From Rhodanobacter sp. UBA5168 (lineage in GTDB: Bacteria > Pseudomonadota > Gammaproteobacteria > Xanthomonadales > Rhodanobacteraceae), in the NCBI GenBank assembly GCA_002413455.1, contig DHXA01000062.1, positions 1 through 8,829 on the forward strand: a DNA stretch of 8,829 bases, read 5' to 3'. The notes below the pieces were generated by a model. It did no database searches, had not been told where the DNA came from, and worked only from the letters and a program-made list of their open reading frames with translations. The translations under genes were made by a program, and so were the position numbers. Of this stretch, positions 1 through 6,321 are shown in pieces (the first letter of the stretch is position 1; each line of letters begins with the position of its first letter).

Positions 1-19
1 AGATGTGTATAAGAGACAG
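1..19. other. Residual Nextera/Tn5 mosaic-end adapter (not genomic)
   Basis: The first 19 bases read AGATGTGTATAAGAGACAG, identical to the 19-bp Tn5 mosaic end used in tagmentation libraries. It sits exactly at the sequence edge and ordinary high-GC coding sequence begins at base 20, so it is untrimmed adapter at a contig end. It contains a GTG at base 5 that is in frame with the following gene and adds a false N-terminus, MYKRQ, a translation typical of this adapter. These bases should be trimmed and not taken as biology or as a transposon insertion. Confidence 0.97.
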
Positions 20-1321
20 CCGCAGGGCGCAATCGGCTGGGCGCTCGGCCTGATGCTGCTGCCTTACGTGACTCTGCTGCCCTACATGTACCTGGGTTCC
101 AGCCGCTTCCTCGGCTATCGCATCGCCCATCCGACACCGCCACCGCACACCCCGCCCGCGGCCACCGACGCGCCGCCGGTTGACCCCGGCTGTGCCCGCT
201 TCGCGGCGATCGGCGCACTGCAGGATCGGCCGTTTCGCAGCGGCCACCGGCTGCGCCTGCTGATCGACGGCGAAGCGGCGTTCGATGTGATGCTGGCGGC
301 GATGGCGGCGGCCGAGCACTGCCTGCTGGTGCAGTTCTTCATCATCCACGACGACGCGCTAGGCCGGCGCCTGCAGCAGATATTGCTGGAACGCGCGACC
401 GCCGGCGTGCGCGTGTGCGTGCTGTTCGACGGCATCGGCAGCCACGCGCTGCCACGGCGCTATGTCGACACATTGCGCGCCGGCGGCGTGGCGATCCATC
501 GGTTCGCCACGCATCGCTGGCGCAATCGCCTGCAGCTCAACTTCCGCAACCATCGCAAGATCGTGGTGGTGGACGGCACGCGTGCGTTCGTCGGCGGGTT
601 CAACGTGGGCGACGAATATCTCGGCCTGAAACCGCCATTGGCACCCTGGCGCGATACCCAGCTGGAACTGCGGGGACCGGCGGTGGCCGATCTGCAGCAT
701 CTGTTCGCGCAGGACTGGCAATGGATCACCGGCGCACCACCGCCGCTGCTGCCGACGCCACCCGGCGACGGCGACGCCAGCGCGCTGATCGTGGCCAGCG
801 GTCCGGCCGATCCGCAGGAAACCGGCTCGCTGTTCTTCGCCGCGGCCATCAATGCGGCGCGCCAGCGGGTGTGGCTGAGTACGCCGTATTTCGTGCCCGA
901 CCACGCCGTGCGCGCTGCGCTGCAGCTGGCGGTGCTGCGCGGCGTCGACGTGCGCGTGCTGATCCCGTCGCGGCCGGATCACCACACCGTGTTCCTCGCC
1001 TCAACCTTTCACGCCCATCAGGCGGTGCGCGCCGGCATCCGCGTGTTCCGTTACCAGCCCGGCTTCCTGCACCAGAAGGCGTTGCTGATCGACCGCGACA
1101 CCGCCGCCATTGGCAGCATGAACCTGGACAGCCGTTCGTTCCGGCTCAACTTCGAGGTCGCCGCGCTGGCCGTCGATCCGGCCTTCGCCGCCGAGGTGGC
1201 TGCGATGCTGACGACGGATTTCAGCCGCTCCTGCGCCGTGGACGAGCGCGAATACCGCGAAGCGCCGTACCTGCGGCGGGTGGCGATGCACGTGGCGCGG
1301 TTGTTCGATCCGCTGCTGTAG
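20..1321 (+). CDS. cls: Cardiolipin synthase (phospholipase D superfamily), 5' truncated
   Basis: This enzyme joins two phosphatidylglycerol molecules into cardiolipin and glycerol at the inner membrane. About 433 genuine residues remain. They start with a hydrophobic helix (GWALGLMLLPYVTLLPYMYL) and a proline-rich linker, followed by two phospholipase D domains. Both HxK(x)4D catalytic motifs are present: HRKIVVVD with His at bases 551-553, and HQKALLID with His at bases 1070-1072. Each is followed by the usual Gly/Ser-Asn segment (GGFNVGDEY, GSMNLDSRSF). Family members are about 480 residues with two N-terminal helices, so the first helix and the true start are missing beyond the contig edge. 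The in-frame GTG at base 5 belongs to the adapter and must not be used as the start. Stop is TAG at 1319-1321. The general family is certain; which Cls paralogue is less so. Confidence 0.93.
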   Translation, partial: PQGAIGWALGLMLLPYVTLLPYMYLGSSRFLGYRIAHPTPPPHTPPAATDAPPVDPGCARFAAIGALQDRPFRSGHRLRLLIDGEAAFDVMLAAMAAAEHCLLVQFFIIHDDALGRRLQQILLERATAGVRVCVLFDGIGSHALPRRYVDTLRAGGVAIHRFATHRWRNRLQLNFRNHRKIVVVDGTRAFVGGFNVGDEYLGLKPPLAPWRDTQLELRGPAVADLQHLFAQDWQWITGAPPPLLPTPPGDGDASALIVASGPADPQETGSLFFAAAINAARQRVWLSTPYFVPDHAVRAALQLAVLRGVDVRVLIPSRPDHHTVFLASTFHAHQAVRAGIRVFRYQPGFLHQKALLIDRDTAAIGSMNLDSRSFRLNFEVAALAVDPAFAAEVAAMLTTDFSRSCAVDEREYREAPYLRRVAMHVARLFDPLL

Positions 1322-1403
1322 GTGGTGCCGCGCATGCTGCGCTGCGGCTTGCTCCCGGCGCCGCATCGTCATGAACTGGAGCACCCCGCCATGGCTTTCC
1401 CGC

Positions 1404-2188
1404 ATGCGCTACCTCGTTGCTCTGCTCCTCCTGATGACCGCCAGCCTTGTCAGCCATGCCAGCGAACCCGCGCGCTTTGTCGAGCGATCGCTCGATCTGC
1501 ACGGCAGGACCTATCGCTACCAGGTCTACGTTCCGGACGGCTGGACGGCCAAACGCTCATGGCCGGTGGTGCTGTTCCTGCACGGCAGCGGCGAGCGCGG
1601 CGGCGACAACCGGAGCCAGCTCAGCCAGGGCCTGCCACCGTGGCTCAGGCAGCACGGCAAGGACTTCCCGGCCGTCGTGGTGATTCCACAGGCGCCGCAA
1701 GACAGCGCCTGGAGCGGCGAGATCGAGCAGATGGCGCTGCAGGCGCTGGACGACAGCATCACGGGGATCGCCGGCGGCTGTACCTCACCGGCCTGTCGAT
1801 GGGCGGCTACGGCTCGTGGCAGATCGCGCTGGACCATCCCGGCATGTTCGCCGCCGCCGCCATCATCTGCGGCGGCATCCGCCATCCCAACGACAGCGAC
1901 CGGCTGCGCGTACAGGGGGTTCCCGCCGATGCCGCCGATCCCTATGCCTGGGTCGCCACACACATCGGCAAGCTGCCGGTGTGGATCTTCAACGGCGCCA
2001 TCGACGACGTCGTGCCGCCGGAAGAATCGCATCGCATGCACGCCGCCCTTCGGACGCGCGGCAACGATGTCCGTTACACCGAGTTCCCCGGCGTCGGCCA
2101 TGGCTCCTGGGAAGCGGCCTATGCCACGGCGAAACTGTGGCCGTGGATGTTCGCGCACCGGTTGGCGCCTGCTCCGGCAATACGCTGA
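1404..2188 (+). pseudogene. Secreted alpha/beta-hydrolase (predicted esterase/peptidase), frameshifted
   Basis: Two reading frames together encode one hydrolase of the predicted-peptidase type (COG4099-like). The first frame gives a signal peptide (MRYLVALLLLMTASLVSHA), the YRYQVYVPDGW strand and the oxyanion-region motif LFLHGSGERGG, up to ALDDSI at 1758-1760. The next frame gives DRRRLYLTGLSMGGYG with nucleophile Ser at 1796-1798, then GAIDDVV with the candidate acid Asp at 2003-2008, then GVGHGSW with His at 2099-2101, and stops at 2188. The crossover lies at the GGGG run 1763-1766, where one extra G would restore the frame. The joined protein would also be about three residues shorter than relatives seem to be here, so a larger deletion of 3n+1 bases is possible. 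Unrepaired, the first frame runs to 2267 with a meaningless C-terminus lacking the triad. The ATG at 1404 fits the signal peptide best; an in-frame ATG at 1371 is an alternative. Neither has a strong ribosome-binding site. Confidence 0.82.
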
Positions 2189-2209
2189 AAGCCGGCCGGC
2201 GCCGATGCG

Positions 2210-2593
2210 TCAATCAGAGCCATGTCCATCGCCGCGCCGGCGGCTGCCCACCACCCAGCCGATATAGATGCCCAGCGTCACGCCCAGCAGTCCGCACAGC
2301 ACCCGTGTGCCGATGCCATCGGGATCGTGCACCTGCGCGAGCTTGGCTTTGAGCAGCTGCAGTGACTGCAGCCGTGCGTAGTTGAAATAGAACAGGTCCC
2401 ACAGGTCGCCGCTGACCGTCAGCAGCGTCGCCAGCAGGAACGACCAGCCGATCTGCGGGCCGTAACTCCAGCCATGGCGACGACCCAGCCAGTGGAACAG
2501 CCCGAACAGCAGCAGCCCCGCCAGCACCGAAATGGCCCCGGCCTGCAACCCGCCGACGATGCCGTAGCCCATCCAACTCTGGTCGTAATGCAT
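2210..2593 (-). CDS. Small membrane protein of unknown function, three predicted helices
   Basis: I do not recognise a named family. The 127-residue product has three hydrophobic stretches, at about residues 10-35, 47-70 and 96-116. The loops carry HWLGRRHGW and a helical segment ARLQSLQLLKAKLAQ, and the tail is GSRRRGDGHGSD. The arginine-rich tail suggests the C-terminus is cytoplasmic by the positive-inside rule. The ATG at 2593 was chosen because a GGAAG lies about 10 bases upstream. An in-frame ATG at 2629 would add 12 polar residues and cannot be excluded. The gene converges on the broken hydrolase (21-base gap) and is divergent from pncA. Base composition and protein style match the neighbours, so a real gene is likely; any role, such as transport or sensing, is unknown. 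Confidence 0.75.
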   Translation of the reverse strand: MHYDQSWMGYGIVGGLQAGAISVLAGLLLFGLFHWLGRRHGWSYGPQIGWSFLLATLLTVSGDLWDLFYFNYARLQSLQLLKAKLAQVHDPDGIGTRVLCGLLGVTLGIYIGWVVGSRRRGDGHGSD

Positions 2594-2700
2594 GTTGCCG
2601 CGGCTTCCGTCTGTCGTCGTCTGTCTCATTATGCCTGCAGCCGCCATTCGGCCGCGGTGCCAGCGCGCTAGACTCGCCCTGCCTTTTCGCGGAAACCCGC

Positions 2701-3351
2701 ATGAGCCGTACCCTCTCGCCCCGTGCTGCGTTGATCGTCGTCGACGTGCAGCCGGACTTCATGCCCGGCGGTGCGCTCGCCTGCCACGAGGGCGATGCCG
2801 TCGTGCCAGGCATCGACCGCTTGCTGCGCTCGCGCACGTTTTCCCACGTCGTGGCCACCCAGGACTGGCATCCGCGCGGACACATCTCGTTCGCCAGCTC
2901 GCATCCCGGCCGCGCACCGTTCGAACGGATCGTGCTGTACGGTCAGCCGCAGACGCTGTGGCCGGATCACTGCGTGCAGGACACGCCGGGCGCCGAGCTG
3001 CACCGGGGCATCGACTGGTCGGCGCTGGATGCGGTGATCCGCAAGGGCAGCGACCCCACCGTGGATTCCTACAGCGGCTTTCGCGAAAACCATGACCAGG
3101 CCGGCGCACGCCCCAGCACCGGCCTGGCCGGCTGGCTGCGCGAACGTGGCGTGGATGAAGTGCTGGTGTGCGGGCTGGCGCGCGATGTATGCGTGCTGTG
3201 GACGGCGCAGGATGCCGTGGAACTCGGCTTTCACGTCAGCGTGCTATGGGATCTCAGCCGCCCGGTGACGCCGGCCGGCGACGAGGCCACGCGCGCCGCG
3301 CTGCAAGTGGGCGGCATCGGCATCGTCGAGTCCGCGCGCCTCGCCATCTGA
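2701..3351 (+). CDS. pncA: Nicotinamidase (pyrazinamidase) PncA
   Basis: PncA hydrolyses nicotinamide to nicotinic acid and ammonia in the cytoplasm, feeding the NAD salvage pathway. The 216-residue length and the whole isochorismatase-like fold fit E. coli PncA. The catalytic triad is present as D15 (VVDVQPDF), K115 (IRKGSDP) and C164 (GLARDVCV). The metal site is D55 and H57 (QDWHP) plus H90 (WPDHCVQD). The segment VDSYSGF after the lysine is also typical. The start ATG at 2701 follows a weak GCGGAAA site. Upstream, TAGACT at 2669-2674 resembles a -10 box but has no good -35. The gene is transcribed alone, between a divergent membrane-protein gene and the convergent CPXCG gene, whose stop is only 12 bases from this one. 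Function is confident from sequence. Confidence 0.96.
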   Translation: MSRTLSPRAALIVVDVQPDFMPGGALACHEGDAVVPGIDRLLRSRTFSHVVATQDWHPRGHISFASSHPGRAPFERIVLYGQPQTLWPDHCVQDTPGAELHRGIDWSALDAVIRKGSDPTVDSYSGFRENHDQAGARPSTGLAGWLRERGVDEVLVCGLARDVCVLWTAQDAVELGFHVSVLWDLSRPVTPAGDEATRAALQVGGIGIVESARLAI

Positions 3352-3363
3352 AGCCTCGCCAGG

Positions 3364-3552
3364 TCAGGCCTCGTTCTCGCCCGAGGCGTGCACTTGCGGT
3401 TCGCCCTCGGCGTCGATTTCCACCCTCAAGGCGATGGGTCGGCAGCACACCTGGCAATCCTCGATGTATTGCTGGCTGTGGATCGACGCGTCGACCAGGA
3501 TCTCGATCGACTCGCCGCAATACGGGCAGTCGATGCTGCAGGGCGTAAGCAT
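3364..3552 (-). CDS. CPXCG-motif cysteine-rich small protein
   Basis: This 62-residue protein matches the CPXCG cysteine-rich family (Pfam Cys_rich_CPXG), small proteins found widely in proteobacteria with unknown function. Four cysteines form a probable zinc ribbon: C9-P-Y-C12 and C33-Q-V-C36, separated by about 20 residues, with extra cysteines at C5 and C37. The C-terminus is acidic (EIDAEGEP, SGENEA). The start ATG at 3550-3552 is supported by a GAGGTG ribosome-binding site on the minus strand (bases 3558-3563). The start region is covered by a perfect 7-bp hairpin, annotated separately. The PIN-domain gene lies 64 bases upstream in the same direction, so the two could share a transcript. 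Metal binding is inferred from the cysteine pattern. Confidence 0.88.
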   Translation of the reverse strand: MLTPCSIDCPYCGESIEILVDASIHSQQYIEDCQVCCRPIALRVEIDAEGEPQVHASGENEA

Positions 3553-3579
3553 GAGCGCACCTCGACAGATGGGCGCTCA
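3552..3579 (-). promoter_or_regulatory. Hairpin over the translation start of the CPXCG gene
   Basis: TGAGCGC (3552-3558) and GCGCTCA (3573-3579) are perfect inverted 7-mers with a 14-base loop. In the minus-strand mRNA the 3' arm ends with the A of the AUG, and most of the GAGGTG ribosome-binding site is in the loop next to the stem. Such a fold could limit ribosome access. The pairing is seen directly. A regulatory role is inference, and a chance repeat in GC-rich sequence is possible. Confidence 0.3.
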
Positions 3580-3616
3580 AGTACAGCACATGACCGGACC
3601 GCCGGCGATGCGACGC

Positions 3617-4072
3617 TCAAGCTTTGCGGAGCGACCATGCCTGCGGCAGGCCGATCCAGAACAGTGCATCACGCGCACAACGCGGCGCCAGTTTCAGCAA
3701 TTCATTGTCCTTGCTGACCAGCCAGCGCGCACCCGCTGCCTGCGCCAACTCCAGAAACATCTGGTCGTCCGGATCGGCGCAGCGCGGCAACCGCCCATCG
3801 GCCGGTGGCGTCGCCAGCTCACCGGGCAGGCAGCGCACCAGCGCATCGAATGCCGCCTCGATCGCCGGCCGCGTTGCATCGCTGACCGGCAGTTGCGGGT
3901 AATGCAGCACCCGCAGCCATTCGGCGCGGCAATCGGCACGCGTGACCGCCTCGATCGCGCCGCGCTGCATCGCCACGTGCAGCGCGGCCGACTGCGGCTC
4001 GTGGAACACGAACATATCCAGACACACGTTGGTGTCCAGCACGATGCGCGGCACGGGGAACTCGTCGGTCAT
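3617..4072 (-). CDS. PIN-domain putative ribonuclease (putative toxin-type PIN family)
   Basis: The 151-residue product is a compact PIN domain, a metal-dependent single-strand RNase fold. It opens with RIVLDTNVCLDMF (D13, N15), has the mid-domain acid E51 in CRAEWLRVLHYPQL, then ADPDDQMFLELAQ (D102/D103), and ends the active site with WLVSKDNELL (D122). This arrangement resembles the family often annotated as 'putative toxin-antitoxin system toxin component, PIN family' (TIGR00305-like). No antitoxin gene is visible: the upstream neighbour is divergent, and the downstream gene encodes a zinc ribbon rather than a DNA-binding antitoxin. The ATG at 4072 starts just before the first PIN strand. 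A GTG at 4108 would add 12 residues. Neither has a strong ribosome-binding site. RNase activity is inferred from the fold and the acidic residues. Confidence 0.87.
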   Translation of the reverse strand: MTDEFPVPRIVLDTNVCLDMFVFHEPQSAALHVAMQRGAIEAVTRADCRAEWLRVLHYPQLPVSDATRPAIEAAFDALVRCLPGELATPPADGRLPRCADPDDQMFLELAQAAGARWLVSKDNELLKLAPRCARDALFWIGLPQAWSLRKA

Positions 4073-4101
4073 CGCGACATGATGAGGCAACCGGGCCACG
4101 C

Positions 4102-4130
4102 TATACACTGCGCACTTTCCGATCGAGGTG
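4102..4130 (+). promoter_or_regulatory. Possible promoter -10 box and ribosome-binding site of the 92-residue gene
   Basis: In the 63-base gap between the divergent PIN gene and the gene at 4136, TATACA (4102-4107) resembles a sigma70 -10 element. The sequence 17 bases upstream (ATGATG, 4079-4084) is only a weak -35 match. GAGGTG at 4125-4130 is a clear ribosome-binding site five bases before the ATG at 4136. It favours that start over the out-of-frame ATG at 4131. Confidence 0.35.
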
Positions 4131-4135
4131 ATGAC

Positions 4136-4414
4136 ATGGCCGAGCGCGAGTTCGACAACTACCTGGCCCGCTCCGGCGCCACCCTCGAAGGCTCGCGCTA
4201 CACGGCGTATCTCGCGGTCTCCCCGCGCGGGAACGGTTTCCCGATGTATTTCGCGATCTGCGAGAACCGCAGCTTCCGCGACAAGACCGTCGCCGAGACC
4301 GCCGCCGCCAAGGCGCTGGCCGACATGCTCGGCCTGGAAGACGATGGCACGCCGATCTTCCCCGAGGGCTATACCGGCTTCGACGACGACAAGCCGGCCG
4401 ACATCGCGGAATAA
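4136..4414 (+). CDS. Conserved-looking hypothetical protein, 92 residues
   Basis: I do not recognise a named family. The protein begins MAEREFDNYLARSGATLEGS, continues with strand-like YTAYLAVSPRGNGFPMYFAICENRSF, then a helix-like segment DKTVAETAAAKALADMLGL, and ends in a strongly acidic tail rich in Asp and Glu (GFDDDKPADIAE). There is no signal peptide, membrane segment or cysteine cluster, so it is probably a small soluble cytoplasmic protein. The start is well fixed by a GAGGTG ribosome-binding site at 4125-4130. The frame stays open upstream for several hundred bases, but that part overlaps the PIN gene antisense and has no credible start. It converges with the quinone oxidoreductase gene, leaving a 40-base gap. 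Confidence 0.75.
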   Translation: MAEREFDNYLARSGATLEGSRYTAYLAVSPRGNGFPMYFAICENRSFRDKTVAETAAAKALADMLGLEDDGTPIFPEGYTGFDDDKPADIAE

Positions 4415-4454
4415 GCCCGCGCCCGGTGCGCATGAAGCATCGCGCTGCGATATC

Positions 4455-5417
4455 TCACAGGGTCAGCAGCACCTTGCCGATCGCCGCACGGCTTTCCAGA
4501 TACGCATGCGCGCTGGCGCCATCGCTGAGTGCAAAGCGGGCGGCGATGTTCGGCCGCAGCTCGCCGGCACGGATCTGCGCGAACAGCGCCGCTGCGCGCT
4601 CGCGGCGGATCGCGGCACTGGTCAGCACGTTCCACAGATCGCCACCGGTCAGCGTCAGCGAACGATCCATCAGCAGGCGCGGATCTACCGGATCCGGATC
4701 ACCCGCCGCCATGCCGTAGAACACCACCGTGCCACCGACGCGCGCCGCGGCGAGACTGTCAGCCAGCGTGCGTCCGACCGAATCGTAGACCACGTCGGCG
4801 CCGCGGCCTGCACCCAGCTGCTTCGCCTGCGCCGGCAGATCGTCGTAGCCGCACGCAGCGTCCGCGCCGGCTGCCAACGCCGCGGCGCGCTTCGATGCGC
4901 TGGACGCCACGCCCAGCACGGTCGCCCCCAATGCCTTCAACATCTGCACCAGCAGCTGGCCCACGCCACCGGCCGCCGCGTGCACCACCGCCGCGTCGCC
5001 GCGGCGAACCTTGTAGCTGTCGGTCACCAGGTACTGCGCCGTCAGTCCCTGCAACAGCGTCGCTGCTGCGGTATCGAACGTGATGTCGTCCGGCAGGGCA
5101 ATCAGCCTGTCGAGATCCGCTGCGACCAGCTCGGCATTTGCATACGGCATGTCGGCGAAACCGACGCGGGTACCGACGGGAAACCGCTGGTCGCCCGCAG
5201 CCGCCTGTTCAATCACGCCGGCGCCTTCGTAGCCGAGGATCCATGGTGCCGTGCCACTCAGGTGATAGTTGCCGTTGCGCCGGTAGACGTCCGCAAAATT
5301 CAGCCCGACGCTGCGCATGCGTATCAGCGCCTGTCCGGCCGCGGGGATCGGGTCGGGTCGGCCACCCCAACGCAACACTTCGGGACCACCGAACTTGTCG
5401 AACAGCAATGCGTGCAT
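4455..5417 (-). CDS. NAD(P)H:quinone oxidoreductase, zinc-independent medium-chain dehydrogenase/reductase
   Basis: The 320-residue protein belongs to the quinone oxidoreductase (QOR) branch of the medium-chain dehydrogenase/reductase superfamily. These cytosolic enzymes reduce quinones or reactive enones with NADPH. The N-terminal GroES-like domain shows FGGPEVLRW, VGLNFADVYRRNG and LGYEGAGVIE. The Rossmann domain has the nucleotide-binding AAAGGVGQLLVQMLKALGA at about residues 147-165, followed by VLGVASSASKRA. The zinc-binding cysteines of alcohol dehydrogenases are absent, as expected for QOR. Length matches E. coli QorA (about 327). The ATG at 5417 is chosen because GGAG lies about 9 bases upstream; a longer in-frame start at 5444 adds nine residues. 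The HAD phosphatase gene lies 62 bases upstream in the same orientation, so co-transcription is possible. The physiological substrate cannot be told from sequence. Confidence 0.93.
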   Translation of the reverse strand: MHALLFDKFGGPEVLRWGGRPDPIPAAGQALIRMRSVGLNFADVYRRNGNYHLSGTAPWILGYEGAGVIEQAAAGDQRFPVGTRVGFADMPYANAELVAADLDRLIALPDDITFDTAAATLLQGLTAQYLVTDSYKVRRGDAAVVHAAAGGVGQLLVQMLKALGATVLGVASSASKRAAALAAGADAACGYDDLPAQAKQLGAGRGADVVYDSVGRTLADSLAAARVGGTVVFYGMAAGDPDPVDPRLLMDRSLTLTGGDLWNVLTSAAIRRERAAALFAQIRAGELRPNIAARFALSDGASAHAYLESRAAIGKVLLTL

Positions 5418-5479
5418 GGCGCGATACTCCGATTCGGTTGCCACTGGTGACTGCCGCCATGGTCACACACGAGTGCGCT

Positions 5480-6196
5480 TCAAGCCGCGGCGCGCTCGCT
5501 CAACCGCGCGATCGCGGCGGGAATGGCCGACGGCGCGTCCACCGTGATCACGTGCTGCTCGTCCTCGCCCAGTCCGTGTTCCTGCTCGTGCGCCCAGGTC
5601 ACGTGATACGGGAGATGGATGCCCCAGCCGCCGAGGCGCACCACCGGTTCGATGTCCGAGCGCAGCGAGTTGCCGACCATCGCGAACTGTGCCGGCTGCA
5701 AATCGAACTCGGCCAGTACGCGGCGATAGGTGTCGGCGTTCTTCTCCGACACGATCTCGATGCGCCGGAACAGGCCGGCCAGTCCGGATTGCGCGACTTT
5801 CTTTTCCTGGTGGAACAGGTCGCCCTTGGTGATCAGCACCACTTCATGCTGCGCAGCCACCGCCTCGACCGCTGCGCGGATGCCGGGCAGCAGTTCCACC
5901 GGATGCTGCAGCACGGTCTTGCCGATTTCCACCAGCCGATGGATTTCGCCGGTGGAAATACGTCCTTCGGTGATCGCGATCGCGGTTTCCACCATCGACA
6001 AGGTCATGCCCTTGGCACCGTAGCCGAACAGCTGCAGGTTGCGCCGTTCGGTCGCCAGCATGCTGTCGTGGACATGGCTGTCGGCCAGGTCCACGTACCG
6101 TCCGACGATCGCCGCAAACTCCTCGTTCGCCTGCCGGTAATAACCCTCGCTGTGCCACAGCGTGTCGTCGCCGTCGAAACCGATCAATTGCAACAT
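5480..6196 (-). CDS. HAD-superfamily hydrolase (probable small-molecule phosphatase)
   Basis: This 238-residue protein is a haloacid-dehalogenase-type phosphatase with all four motifs in order. Motif I is FDGDDTLW (D8 nucleophile, D10 acid/base). Motif II is VLITKGD with T123. The motif III lysine is K152 in SEKNADTY. Motif IV is MVGNSLRSDIEP with D181. A helical cap lies between motifs I and II (about residues 20-95), as in subfamily I phosphatases such as phosphoglycolate phosphatase and YjjG-like enzymes. There is no signal peptide, so it acts in the cytoplasm. The ATG at 6196 has AAAGG about nine bases upstream; a GTG at 6217 is a weaker alternative. The gene is divergent from the UBP zinc-finger gene and lies upstream of the quinone oxidoreductase gene on the same strand. 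Its substrate cannot be predicted. Confidence 0.92.
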   Translation of the reverse strand: MLQLIGFDGDDTLWHSEGYYRQANEEFAAIVGRYVDLADSHVHDSMLATERRNLQLFGYGAKGMTLSMVETAIAITEGRISTGEIHRLVEIGKTVLQHPVELLPGIRAAVEAVAAQHEVVLITKGDLFHQEKKVAQSGLAGLFRRIEIVSEKNADTYRRVLAEFDLQPAQFAMVGNSLRSDIEPVVRLGGWGIHLPYHVTWAHEQEHGLGEDEQHVITVDAPSAIPAAIARLSERAAA

Positions 6197-6230
6197 GCCG
6201 TCAACCTTTTCATCCACGCATGGTCCTATC

Positions 6231-6259
6231 GAAACAAATGCTGAAAGTCGGCCTATGAT
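6231..6259 (+). promoter_or_regulatory. Putative sigma70-like promoter for the UBP zinc-finger operon
   Basis: In the 125-base gap between two divergent genes, TATGAT (6254-6259, followed by AAA) matches the -10 consensus in five of six positions. GAAACA (6231-6236) lies 17 bases upstream and matches the -35 consensus in three of six. The surrounding 6221-6262 is notably AT-richer than the rest of the window. It would give a leader of about 55 bases ending in GGAG (6311-6314) before the ATG at 6322. Confidence 0.42.
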
Positions 6260-6321
6260 AAACGTCCGGCCCGCTGCACCGTCACGCAGGCAGGCCCGCC
6301 GGATATCGATGGAGTCTCTCG

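Noticed and set aside
1..19. Tn5 end as a genuine transposon insertion
   Set aside because: Only the 19-bp mosaic end is present, exactly at the sequence edge, with no transposase or outside/inside end sequence. Library adapter explains it fully.
359..985. Long antisense open frame opposite cls
   Set aside because: High GC content keeps antisense frames open. The translation is Arg/His/Ala-rich with no domain, and cls on the other strand is unambiguous.
1758..1769. Programmed ribosomal frameshift in the hydrolase
   Set aside because: No slippery heptamer or A/T-rich shift site is present, and known members of this hydrolase class are encoded in one frame. Mutation or sequencing error is simpler.
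2214..2885. Long minus-strand frame overlapping the membrane-protein gene and pncA
   Set aside because: It overlaps the convincing membrane protein in another frame and runs antisense into pncA. Its composition is Arg/Ala/Gly-rich and it shows no motif.
3368..3387. GCCTCG/CGAGGC hairpin (8-base loop) as the pncA terminator
   Set aside because: The six-base stem lies inside the 3' end of the convergent CPXCG gene and has no T-tract. Likely chance in GC-rich DNA.
3434..4135. Upstream extension of the 92-residue gene to about 326 residues
   Set aside because: The extension is antisense to the PIN and CPXCG genes and Arg/Gln/His-rich, while a strong ribosome-binding site sits right before the ATG at 4136.
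3617..4414. Classical toxin-antitoxin module of PIN protein plus the 92-residue neighbour
   Set aside because: The genes are divergent rather than overlapping in one operon, and the neighbour has no DNA-binding motif. Kept only as a low-interest idea about an orphan PIN.
4439..4451. ATCGC-GCT-GCGAT repeat between convergent genes as a bidirectional terminator
   Set aside because: The stem is only five bases, the loop three, and neither side has a T-run. Too weak to annotate.
5447..5466. GTGAC...GTCAC inverted repeat between the HAD and quinone oxidoreductase genes as an operator
   Set aside because: Five-base arms separated by ten bases, with no further symmetry or promoter match. Indistinguishable from chance.
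4128..6244. Long plus-strand frames opposite the quinone oxidoreductase and HAD genes
   Set aside because: They are shadows of real minus-strand genes. The translations lack domains and have composition typical of antisense high-GC frames.
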